From Mactromeris polynyma (Eukaryota > Mollusca > Bivalvia > Venerida > Mactridae), in the NCBI GenBank assembly GCA_032209605.1, contig JASFXZ010000032.1:7937722-8001721 (forward strand): DNA of 64,000 nt, given 5' to 3'. Position 1 is the stretch's first letter; each line of letters starts with the position of its first letter. Shown in pieces: positions 11,101-21,000 of this stretch. The notes beneath the pieces are model-generated. The model did not search any database. It worked only from the letters and a program-made list of their open reading frames with translations, and was not told the DNA's origin. A program made the position numbers and the translations under genes.

Positions 11101-14100
11101 GACAAATAAACTAGATGTGAACATGCAGCCAATCAAATGAGCTGACAAATAAACTAGATGTGAACATGCAGCCAATCAAATGAGCTGACAAATTAACTAG
11201 ATGTGAACATGCAGCCAATCAAATAAGCTGACAAATAAACTAGATGTGAACATGCAGCCAATCAAATGAGCTGACAAATTAACTAGATGTGAACATGCAG
11301 CCAATCAAATGAGCTGACAAATTAACTAGATGTGAACATGCAGCCAATCAAATGAGCTGACAAATAAACTAGATGTGAACATGCAGCCAATCAAATGAGC
11401 TGATATTTAAACAAGAATTGAATATGCAGCCACTATATCATTCTGTATCCTATACTTTCAAAATAACTCAGCATTCCTACTTATAAAGTTGAATCATTTG
11501 GACATAACAAAAGCTAATCTCTACAATAGTTATCATTTTTCCACCAATAATTTCATACTAAACAAGAGTGCAAAAAATTTGTGGTAAATTTATATGGTAA
11601 CCAAACTAATCAAAGGGTTATAACAGCATGTGATCTGACATCCAGTTGTTATACATGGCAAAGTTATTATGCTCATAAACATTCTGGCAAAGTTTGTGAA
11701 GCTGAAAAAGTGGTTTTAAAGACAGAGGACAGCCAATGGAATTTTGGCTGGTCATCATAACTGAACATAATAAATTTTATTATAATATGTCCATATGTAT
11801 TGTGAACAAGTTTGTTGAAATATGACCAACATACTTTGGGACATGCAAAGTTTGGCCATTGTTAAGAGGTTATTGTTCTAGAGAGTTGTCACAATATGTT
11901 ACATGTAAAACGTATTTGAGGAGAGGCTGATATGACACGGTTGAACTTTACAGCATAAAAAACTCACCACTAAATTTAGGTCTGTGCATTGGACGTCCAT
12001 CCCATGACACAATGATCATATCTGTCACCATCCTGGGACATTGTAGAACAACCTGGTTAATATCTGGCCGCTGACCATTAAGAACTGCTGTCTGTATCAT
12101 TCCTTGACTACAGCCTGAAGGATAAAAAGGTATAAAAGATGTACAGTTAAACCTTACTTAAAGACCACCTCATTTATGAGACCAATTAAATAATTAAGAA
12201 CACAATTTTCAAGTCCATTTTACACTGGTATGCTCTTTATTCAACCTCAATATTAAGACCACATCAATAAGAACACCAATTTTCAAGGGTCCCAAGGGTG
12301 GTCTTATTACTGAGGTTTTACTGTAGTTAACCTAATATTCCATATAATAAAAATAGATTAAGTGTCACATTCAACAGTTCATGCCCAGGTTTCTTCAGTT
12401 CCATAGAAGAAAGTTAGGTGTTAAATGTCTCATTTATTGCAAATTATGTCAAATTCAGTGACATAAAAAATATATTTGTTGGCCAGAATATCACTTGTTA
12501 CCAAATATGTAAAAAAAACATACGATAAAGTGGCATTGTCTATATGATTTATACACTCGCTGATGCTTGTACATGTATATATATATATATTGTACAGACA
12601 ATGCCACTCATTGTCTATCATATACAGGGATAAAGGGAGAGAACTCTAGATGGGATAAAGGGAAAGAACTAGTGACAATCTCCTGTGAACTACAACAATT
12701 TGTAATGCATAGGTATCTTAGGCAATTTTCTTCAACTACTAACATCATAGCACAATACAATACCATTATATGGTTTCAGGCCTGTGAATATTTCCCATGC
12801 AGTAATGCCAAATGCGTACACATCTTCCTCCACTGACCCCTTCTTGGTGATATCTCGGAATACCTCAGGGGGTACATGTGTAATTGTTCCATTACGATGT
12901 CTGTCGTTAAGATTTACCGTAGTAGCTGTCTTCCATTCTGAGAGACCAAAATCACTAATCTGGTAATTATAATAAAAACATATATAGTGCAACTTCTCTG
13001 AGTGGCCCTCTCTCGAACAACGACCCCTTTTTAAAACATGATCAACTTTCCCCCTGCATTTCTTTTTGAAATTTTATAAATTTTACCTCTCTAGAGCAAA
13101 ACCCCCCAAACGGAATTTATGTCAAAACCGTAACAACTTTGACTGCACTTTTACCAATCAGGATGAGATTTTGAATACACTTGTACTTGTCTATTTTAAC
13201 CAGTAGCCAATAGTATAAAAATAGGCTTACTCTAACCTGAGGTTACCTGTAATTTCAATCAATTTGATTTTGCTTCATTACTTGACCAAACCACATTTCA
13301 ACCAATCAAATCGAGTTTTGGTTATCTTTTAACCAAACAAACGGTTATCCAGTTTTATACATTTGGCTCCACAAATTGTATAGATACATGTATAACATTG
13401 TACTTTGAACATATGTCACTTTTGAGCCCAGGGAAGTTAAGTGTGCCTTAACTTGCTATGTTAATCAAAACAATTTTAAATCTTTAAATCTAAATATATT
13501 TTAATAGATATCAGGGGTTCCTTTTGACCCTGGAGTTGACCCTTGGAATTTTCCACAGGAAGGGGTTATACACATAACTGTAGATAGAAGACGATTCCCC
13601 CCAGGTGGGAATTCTACATGCAGAATGAATCTAAGCGATAGACTTGGGTCAGATTATTAATAGATCCAGGAAGTACAAACAAGCAGCAGACAAACAAGAT
13701 TTGTCCAGATATCCCGATTGTAACAAAAATGTATTTATATTGAATATATTTATGACACTGCTACTGAGAATACCTATTGTCCTTTCAAGAACATAAAATA
13801 AAACGATTTTCAAGTGATTACCTCCATAAATTCTAAAGTACACCTGTATTGTCAATATAAGCAAAAATGATATAATCATACCTTTGCATCAAAGTAATTA
13901 TTGATGAGTACATTCTCTGCTTTCAGATCGAGATGTCTTATTGGAGGATCATTTGAATGTAGCCATGCCATAGCCGACAATATGTCTCTCAAAAACTTCA
14001 ATCGTAATGGTACACCAACTGAAAAACAGGAAAATACAATGTATGTGTGTCTGACTTAAAATTAAATTAAAGTCCACAAAAAATAAGACATGAAAACGTA

Positions 14101-16161
14101 CATTTATATATATAGAGTCAGACCTCGTTCATTCAAATTCATCGAGTCCGCAATTTCATTTAAAATAATACATATCAGTAGTACATTTCAATTCAACGTG
14201 CATAAGAAGATATATCGGAAACTGATATTTATTTCGGATGAAGAGAAGGTTGTTGAATACACGAGGTCCAACTGTATGCATGTACATAATTTGTCCAATG
14301 TATAGTAGCTTAGACAGGTTGTGACCTCTCTAATACGGCAGTCACAATTAGCTTGCGATGGGTTTGCGAGTAGTTTGCGACGGATTTCTAGGCATTTTCG
14401 ACCGGAGCCCCACAGGACTCCTTGCGGCTGCCGGGTCATTTTTGGGAATCGGGCAGGCATCGAACTAGTTACTTTTAACTCGGACTTAAAACCTGGTGCG
14501 GCGTTTCGCATCGCAATAAATCGGGCGATGCCTGGCCGATGTCCGGCAGGGCATCACACACATGATGGGCCAAATTTTGGACAATCCAGACATCCATATA
14601 TCAGTAAGACGTCGGAAACCAGCCAGACATCGACCGGGGTATCGCAGGCACATAGACAGGACATCGGTCGTGTCTCTTTCGGACACTGGCCGATAAACGG
14701 GTCAAGAATTCGACCCCATTTTCATGGCTGCGTGCGGGACACTTTTAAATGTGACTGTGATCGCGCGATATTACGCCGACCACTACACGCCGACCGATGC
14801 CTAGAAATCGCACACGCCGCCCGGCCACCGCTTTAATTGTGACTTAAGCATAACGGCACCTCCTTCCTATTAACAATGTATGTTCTATTACCCCACCTCT
14901 GACGTATTAGTAGTGAAATCATCGATCTTGAAGGTCACATTAAGACAGTGTATATTCCCCATCCTCAGCCATGGGCAACTACACGGATGACCCAGCTTAT
15001 AATTACATACAGAAATTGTAATATCCATCATGACTCTTCATTTGAAAGATAAAAAATGATTTTTATATATTCAACTGAAAATATCAGCAAATGTTATTAA
15101 CGAACAAACTATGACATGGACATACATACTGTCGTATTCATCAATGAAATCTGTGCATGACCCAAAGTGCATGTATTCCAAGATAAGACCGGGTCTTTGA
15201 TCCAAGACGACGCCAAATAGTGTCACAATAAATTGATGATCAGTTGACGCCACCAACTTCTCTGCTTCTTTTTGTACTACACGCTTTTTGCTAAAAGAAA
15301 AGAAATTTTATAAATTATCTCAATACTGTAAGCAAACTCCTTACAGGGCGGGGCTCATCACCCCGAGCAGTACTTCAGTCACTTCCTTAACAAATGTGAT
15401 ATTTGAATAAAAAGATGGAAACACATTGAAAGCATCGATAAATTTATTAATAATCTTAAGTTTCATCGAATCACCTACTAAAAGCATTCTTTTTCACAAA
15501 AATGTCCATAAAAACGTCAATATATAACTAGAGCTGTAATTGATTTGGCAAAATACATACAGACAATATCGATACATTGGATGAGAAATATCGATGAAAG
15601 TAACTACTACTTGGCTATAGAAATGTGATAAGAAGAGGCCTTTTTCTAAAGTTCCCACGGGTCAGACTATCTGACTAATTCACAAAGCCAAATATATGGG
15701 CTTTTTCCCAATTAGAAAAAAATCACAATCAGAAGCACCTATGAAAAATCATCTATGGAGCGAAGTTCTTTGAATAACTCATTATTGTTCCTTGTGTAGA
15801 TTAGAATGCTTGTTTATATAAAATTTAGATATGAAAAGCCTGTTCTTTTAACTCTGAAAATTCTCAAAATTGGAGTTGAAGCAAATTTTCGCAATTTAGT
15901 AGGGTCTTTTCCCCAAAATGGACAGAAAAAGGCCTGACAGGGTAAATGTGGTATGCAACTTGAAGAAACTCACGGTTTTGGAATACTGGTTTTCTCCAGT
16001 GGTTCTTTAAAAGCTACATCAGTATTCCTGAACTTAGCTCTATAAACAGTACCAAATCCCCCTGTTCCAATATGGCCATCTTCTGAATCATCAACTCTGA
16101 TATCTGTGTATGGAACTGTTACATTATCTATTCTCTGATTCCTTGTAGCCATTTTCTTCAT
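4443..16161 (-). CDS. RIPK1: RIPK1-like receptor-interacting Ser/Thr kinase (kinase + RHIM-like + death domain)
   Basis: Exons: 15974-16161, 15130-15290, 13882-14018, 12764-12959, 11968-12114, 10875-10969, 9934-10502, 9131-9259, 8402-8457, 7286-7791, 6390-6489, 5299-5469, 4956-5104, 4443-4562. Phases agree throughout, giving 907 codons (human RIPK1 has about 670). Kinase, residues ~25-285: GTGGFGTV loop, VAFK lysine (K52), HLDLKAEN catalytic loop (D147), DFG (165-167), VPPE in the APE position, ending HRPKFSELETKFSPVY, which resembles the end of the RIPK1 kinase. Residues ~310-760 are a low-complexity Ser/Thr/Asn/Gln-rich linker. MQIG at 781-784 is the RHIM-like core. Residues ~826-905 form a death domain (WKRLFRQLDLSEPEID, later SWKQKNGSDATVRKLA). 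This order is diagnostic of RIPK1, which scaffolds TNF/TLR/cell-death signalling in vertebrates; the role here is inferred. Alternative ATG at 16152 (MATRNQ). A 5' UTR acceptor lies near 16200 and a candidate non-coding first exon ends at 17782. The weakest splice site is GTTAAT after exon 8. Confidence 0.85.
5299..5469 (-). other. Exon 12 of the RIPK1-like gene: RHIM-like motif
   Basis: Flanked by a strong acceptor (GATTTCAG) and GTAAGT. It encodes KFDGAVKYPPNMQIGNNMTM followed by YVNN. The known RHIM core is (I/V)Q(I/V/L)G with a hydrophobic pair a few residues downstream, and MQIG-NNMTM fits with a gap of one or two residues against vertebrate RIPK1/RIPK3. Its place just before the death domain matches RIPK1. 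A basic Ser-rich tail (SEKPRKRSPQ) follows. Confidence 0.65.
5730..5999 (+). mobile_element. Possible 3' tail of a LINE-type retroelement
   Basis: The stretch ends in GAGCGAAATAAAGGAATGTTATGTTATGTTA, that is, an AATAAA followed by short tandem ATGTT units. This is the kind of 3' microsatellite tail seen on non-LTR retrotransposons. No coding remains are present. It lies in intron 11 of the RIPK1-like gene. Confidence 0.35.
6071..6385. repeat. 24-bp minisatellite (about 13 copies)
   Basis: Tandem units of ACATTGATTGACAAACAAAG plus four variable bases (TCCG, ACCA, TCTG and similar). The period is a multiple of 3 without stops, so several frames stay open; these are not genes. The array begins 4-5 bases beyond the splice donor of RIPK1-like exon 11 (exon end 6390). 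Confidence 0.95.
7023..7200. mobile_element. Tc1/mariner-like MITE, family 1 (CAGTAAAACCTC ends)
   Basis: 178 bp bounded by CAGTAAAACCTCAC and its imperfect inverse TTGAGGTTTCACTG, with a TA on each side (7021-7022 and 7201-7202). The sequence around it repeats 6635-6690, which lacks the insert and so preserves an empty site. Other copies are at 7988, 12144 and 28728, with a diverged fragment at 24872. No coding capacity. Lies in intron 10 of the RIPK1-like gene. Confidence 0.85.
7988..8267. mobile_element. Fused fragments of MITE families 1 and 2
   Basis: The left part (7988 to about 8140) is a family 1 copy starting CAGTGCAACATCACC and running to GGGTGGTCTTATT, where its right end is lost. 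It passes into a family 2 copy (about 8143-8267) with CCCATTTCAATTCGATGTGC and TGAAGTCTGACAGTA. Either one element landed in the other or a deletion joined them. Confidence 0.6.
11033..11403. repeat. 43-bp minisatellite (about 8.6 copies)
   Basis: Tandem unit GAACATGCAGCCAATCAAAT followed by GAGCTGACAAATAAACTAGATGT, with few substitutions between copies. Each copy carries one AGCCAATCA. No spacers, so it is not CRISPR-like. It lies in intron 5 of the RIPK1-like gene, 64 bp upstream, in transcription order, of exon 6. Confidence 0.95.
12144..12323. mobile_element. Tc1/mariner-like MITE, family 1
   Basis: 180 bp bounded by CAGTTAAACCTTACTTAAAG and TGAGGTTTTACTG with TA on each side. Internal TTTTCAAGGGTCCCAAGGG is shared with the copy at 7023-7200. 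Intron 4 of the RIPK1-like gene. Confidence 0.8.
12617..12690. mobile_element. Fragment of the AGGGATAAAGGGAGAGAAC foldback family
   Basis: Two tandem blocks, GGGATAAAGGGAGAGAACTC and a variant, followed by GTGACAATCTCCTGTGA. The same blocks, in one or both orientations, occur at 22258-22455, 36262-36400 and 59333-59375. Confidence 0.55.
14116..14274. mobile_element. MITE family 2 (CAGTCAGACCTCGTTCATTCGAA ends)
   Basis: Left end GTCAGACCTCGTTCATTC and right end ACACGAGGTCCAACTG are imperfect inverted repeats; the inside carries CAACGTGCATAAGAAGATA. Copies lie at 8143, 20642, 22938 and 24566. TA-flanked CAGT ends suggest a Tc1/mariner or pogo-type source. Intron 2 of the RIPK1-like gene. Confidence 0.7.
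14338..14846. mobile_element. GC-rich non-autonomous element with long inverted ends
   Basis: About 510 bp, much richer in G+C and CpG than its surroundings. The left end AGTCACAATTAGCTTGCG reaches GGATTTCTAGGCA by about 14393. The right end mirrors it, with TGCCTAGAAATCGC followed by TTTAATTGTGACT. The inverted arms are about 50-60 bp with mismatches and gaps. A long open frame through it (14321-14836) has no recognisable domain and probably reflects the high GC content. No clear target duplication. Intron 2 of the RIPK1-like gene. Confidence 0.6.
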
Positions 16162-17781
16162 AATTCAATAAACAATGACAGTTTCATACATGTGTTGCCT
16201 GAAAAAAAAAAGTAACTGTAACAACTCCAAGTTCTATGGGGGAAAATAACTAAGAAACACGAGGTCAGCTCCACAATGTTTAATCCCACAGTATTCAATG
16301 ATATATCCAACACGCAATAGCGGACTAACAGACTGAGTGACTCCTTACTTCATAATGACAATGCCTTATATACTGTGTAAAGAGTCCCAACTAATCCTTA
16401 AATATAACTAGATCCCAATGTAAAGATAAATCCACATGCTCCTGTAGGTCCTAAGTTTCCTTTAACTCCAAATTTGCCACATAACTATTTTTGTTGGAAT
16501 ACAGATTTATATTTGAATATTGAGAGAGTTGTAAGAATACAGCAGTAAAATCAATTATTTCCTGACTTTTTCAGTAAAATAGGATAATAAAAGTAAAAGT
16601 GTTTATTTATTAAAGTGTCACCCCTACTTAAAGGGCCCTCCATTTCTGACTTACGAGACACCTAATTTCTGAGCACATTTGCTTCCCGATTCCTATCCTT
16701 TAATGCCAGGCACCAGGCAGGTAGGCACTCGGTAACCATTATTTAATTAGCTGACGGCTCACCACCCGGCCATATCAGAAGGCGGATACCTTAACCCCTT
16801 GGCCACAGGAGATGATTATATATTATATGTATAATATAATGATCAACCAATACAAACTCCTTACGTTATTTTGTTTATACATGTGTCTCGACTCAAAATA
16901 TAACGTATCAATATGTAGCATAAAATGGGTCAGTTTGTTACTGAGTTATCATCCGTCTCCCAGAGGGAAGACATATTCTATTATGTAAGAGTCCAGTAAT
17001 TGTAGATATTCCACACTATGCAGGCTACGATTAATGGGCGTTTGTTTAATGTTGTACATATGTCATAATCAGAGTAAATTAATGAACAATTAAACATCCA
17101 AGTATTTACCAAGTAAGTCATACAATCTTTGAGATAAATTAAACATTTATGAATGCAATTTATATTATGATTTACAGGGCCGTAAATTACATGGAGGCAT
17201 GTAGGCAGTTGCCTCCTATTGCGGGCTGATTTTTTGTCTAAACAGGGTCCAAAAATTTTGTTAATTGTTTGCGGTTATACTGTTTTTTTGTCCAACTTTC
17301 GAAATCGTAACCTGTGCAATGTGGAATTATTCACAATTACAGGACTCACGTAATCTTAGAACGCGAGTCTAGGATTATGGACCCAGACCCGTAATCGTAG
17401 CCACTTTCATATGTTTAAATACCTGAAATAATAATGTTACTGAACTTAATTCTTGATTACCCACTTGATTCAAGTCCTGATTTTTTTCACGTATCGAAAT
17501 CTATCTTGACAATTTTCCTGTATTTTCATACCTGTTTCATAAATGAATGTGAATCAAGTGCTAATGTAATCAGATGAGGTCAATTTACTTTATTTAAAAA
17601 TATAGCAATGCACTGTTAGGTCTCCACTATTGACTGTCTGATCGGAAACACTTTTCACTTTCGATTTCTCGAGACAGACAACTTATGAATAATATAACAA
17701 AGTAAATTTGTTCGTTTGTTTTAAAACTGGAATAATACAAAATGAAATGGGAAACAAGCAATAAATACTCAATGTAATTAC
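16162..17781 (-). other. 5' UTR and first intron of the RIPK1-like gene (proposed)
   Basis: A poly-pyrimidine tract and CAG acceptor end near 16200, just upstream of the ATG. A donor reading TATAAAAAG then GTAATT is at 17782/17781, so a non-coding first exon may end there. The interval also holds a SINE copy (16612-16812). Near 17178-17230 there is the left end of a hAT-like repeat, beginning CAGGGCCGTAAATTACATGG. No coding exon seen. Confidence 0.5.
16612..16812 (-). mobile_element. tRNA-derived SINE, copy 1
   Basis: Shares AAAGTGTCACC, TACTTAAAGGGCC, CATTTCTGACTTA and GGTAACCATTATTTAA with the copy at 35450-35695. The tRNA-like head, clear only in the other copy, lies at the high-coordinate end, so the element is on the minus strand. 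Confidence 0.7.
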
Positions 17782-17782
17782 C

Positions 17783-18055
17783 TTTTTATAGAGACGTCGT
17801 CGCCTCCAGATGTAATGTCCAAAATGGAAATTCCAAAATCTATAAATAACTTGGAAACACAAGCAGAAATATTTGTAAACGAAGAAACATTATAGGCTTA
17901 TTATGTTTGATTCCTAAAAAGTATATAAATTTATAAAAAAGTGAATTCAATTAACTCTTGAAATGTTTTCATCTCCAACAGATAATAAACAAGAGTTAAC
18001 ATATCATTCATGATTAACTATTTCGTCCAATCTGACTGCTGTCTATGAAAACAAG
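17783..18055. promoter_or_regulatory. Shared promoter region, RIPK1-like / NUDCD1
   Basis: At most 273 bp separate the proposed non-coding exon of the minus-strand RIPK1-like gene from the NUDCD1 ATG. A YY1-type AAGATGGC (18053-18060) overlaps the NUDCD1 start codon. A TATAAAT lies near 17840. Use as a bidirectional promoter is inferred from the head-to-head layout. Confidence 0.5.
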
Positions 18056-21000
18056 ATGGCAGCCTCCGCGATAGAGTTAAAACCGAAAAGAGATTTATTG
18101 AACCCAGATTTTGATGGATACAAGCTGTCATTGGATAAACTACCACAATATTGCACGAAAATTGATAATGGTATCATTATATTACTTATAATACAACGTT
18201 TCGAACTGAATGTCAATTTGTAATATGATTTCGCGACATATTGAAATGAAATCGTGTTCAATTCCACGTCATGACGACTCTCCAGTTGATTAATCAATCC
18301 ATGTTAGTTCTAAGTTTTGGCTTCCTTAACTCCAGTCACTTTATTACTCTACAACATATCATAACGTAATTTATGCAATTTTTTAGAATTTGTCCGTGAG
18401 TTTAGGTAAATAAAGCATACAGTGTGGTTCATCAGAGTTCAGACTTTTTTATATGTAGTTGTGCGAGGGAAGACGGCCATACTGTTAGCTCAGTTGGAAG
18501 AGCGCCATTCTAGTGTTTAGCAATTGTGGGTTCGAGCCCACATCAGGTGCACTTACCCCTTGAATTACTTCTGTGGTTGCTGTGACGTTTGACTGCCCAT
18601 GGTGGTTCGGTCTCAAACAGGGTTGGCAAAAAGACGGGAAATACTCGTATTACCCAGGTAATTCCCGGGAAATACTGGGAAATACTGTTGAGACCATAAG
18701 TTTAACCTCTAGGTTTGGTCATACCCTCTCTAGACCAGATTATTGATGGATTATTAAGTGGCACAGAGCATAGTCCAAGGCACTATTTACTAAATAGTAT
18801 GCTACAAACAAAGTAACAGTATTCAACTTCTGATCCTCTGACAGTAAAACATGAAGCATTAAGATACATTTTTGGTCATAATAAGCTGAAATTTGGAGTA
18901 TTTTCCAGTATTTCCCACTTTCTTAAATTAAAGAGTACTTGGAAATACCGGGAATTACCACCGGTAGATACCATGCCAACCCTGGTCTCAAATGCCGGAA
19001 GGGGAGGAGTGTAGTGGTGTGGGGTTGTAGGGGTTGTTGGTTTCAAGCCCAACATCGGGTGTTCTTTCTCCCTTGAATCACTTTGTATACCTTCGGAATA
19101 CAGTGAAAATTGAAACGGCTTTCTACATTTGTATTTATTTGGACTAGGGCGCTATCTGAACCACAGGGTCCGAACCCTGTGATCTGTTCAGTGTATGTTA
19201 CCCTTCATAATAAGACTTATGCTATGATACTTTTGTGTCAGTGTCTAATGAGGTGACATATAATCTATCAAATCCTTGCAGGTGTGTACAGTGTAACTCT
19301 TACAGATGACCAGTTCTCATATCATCATGCCAAACTTTTGGGTGTACAGAATCTGCTGTTCAATGACCCATGGAATTTAGATTCCGTGTACTTGATTGAT
19401 GCACATTGGAATATTGTGAAAGCTGTTGGTCATGTGAGTATATTACATTTTTAGGTTGCTATAGTTGATCACTTTGAATTTGCAAGTACATTGTATTCCA
19501 CTTTCAGTATCATACGAGATTCATTTATATCCGGCCATATTTTCAGTGTGCACTAGTGTCTTTTAAGCAGTGCAGACATGGCTCATAATTTGACTGTAGA
19601 TAATACAGCTAGACCATAGCTTTGTTAGACCATATACATTGTAGTCTCTAAATTTGCATATATATACATAAATTATATATACACTATCTACAGTGGGTTG
19701 GGATACCTGAATGACACATATTTTTGATTTGGCCAGAAATATGGCAAAAATAACTTACGGCATGACATTTTTCAAATCATTCTACGTTAAGAACTTCTGG
19801 GGTAAATGTCATACTTATACCATTTGACACTGTTGCTGTGGTAGCAGATTTTGCATTGTACTGCACTTGGCACTAGTTTGCAAACATATTGTCGTTTGCT
19901 TTCCAGGATACATCTGTGGATTTTGGCCCGGCTTTATATACTATCCCAGATGCCACCAACCAGCAGCTGGTACCTGGCCATATTGGTGCAAGATTACAGT
20001 TTGTATCGGAGGATTTAGGTGTGATTTGTGATGGTGCAGGACAGATTTACATCGTACAGACACAGAAGAGGTCAGATAATGGCAATGTAACATGGAAGGT
20101 GTGTACATCGTAGTGTTTGATGCAAACTATTGTAACTCAGTTATGTAAGAGAAGCAGTTAGATCCTTTGTCCCAATCCATTGATTTTTGTTATATTATCT
20201 ATCTACTTGATACTGCGCATGCTCAGATATCCACCTGTGATAAGTGTAGCAGATACACTGCTAATCGTAGAAATAGCCACTCTCTGTGGTCAATCTTATT
20301 CTAAGACAAACGCCAACAAGTACAACAAATTAGGTAACAGTCTTTAATCTTTATGTTGCAAACGATTTATTTTAATGTCTTGTTCATTTTCTGCTTTTAA
20401 ATCAAGGGATGGAAGAAAATTTAGTCTACCGTATATGTTTATCAATGAAGAACCACATATACATTGTTGCTTTCACCCCTCAGTTGTCAGTTCCATGTGG
20501 AAAACAGGTTGGTACTGGTTGTTTCCCAGGTTACGTCAACTGACTGCCATGCAAAACTGACATAATGATGAAAACCGGTCAAAATACTGCAACTCAACAA
20601 TGTAATGAAAACATGTTTCTGTCGCAGCTTATATGTAGCTACAGTTGGACTTTGTTCATTCGAATTATTCATTATACATGTTTTCGAATGCCCTATTTCA
20701 ATTTTACGTGGCTAAAAAGATGCATCAGAACTTGACATTTATTAGATGATATCAAGTATTCAGATAGGTTTTGAATAAACGAGGTCCGACTGTATATTTC
20801 AGTGGTGCCTGCACGTGCAAGTGTAAACTTAAACCTTGTACAAAATTTATTTTCAGACATTGATGTCTTGCACTGTGCCAGAGGAAAAGACCGCATGCCT
20901 ACTTCTTGATGCTGTTACATATTCAAGTGGTGAAAATCACAAAATTGATTGTGTTTTGGCACATGTCGTTGAGTCGACACCTGAACAGAAGGATAAATAC

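Noticed and set aside
11033..11403. CRISPR-like array
   Set aside because: Units are directly adjacent with no unique spacers, and the genome is eukaryotic.
14321..14836. 171-codon plus-strand frame
   Set aside because: It coincides with the GC-rich inverted-repeat element, has no recognisable domain, and GC-rich DNA has few chance stops.
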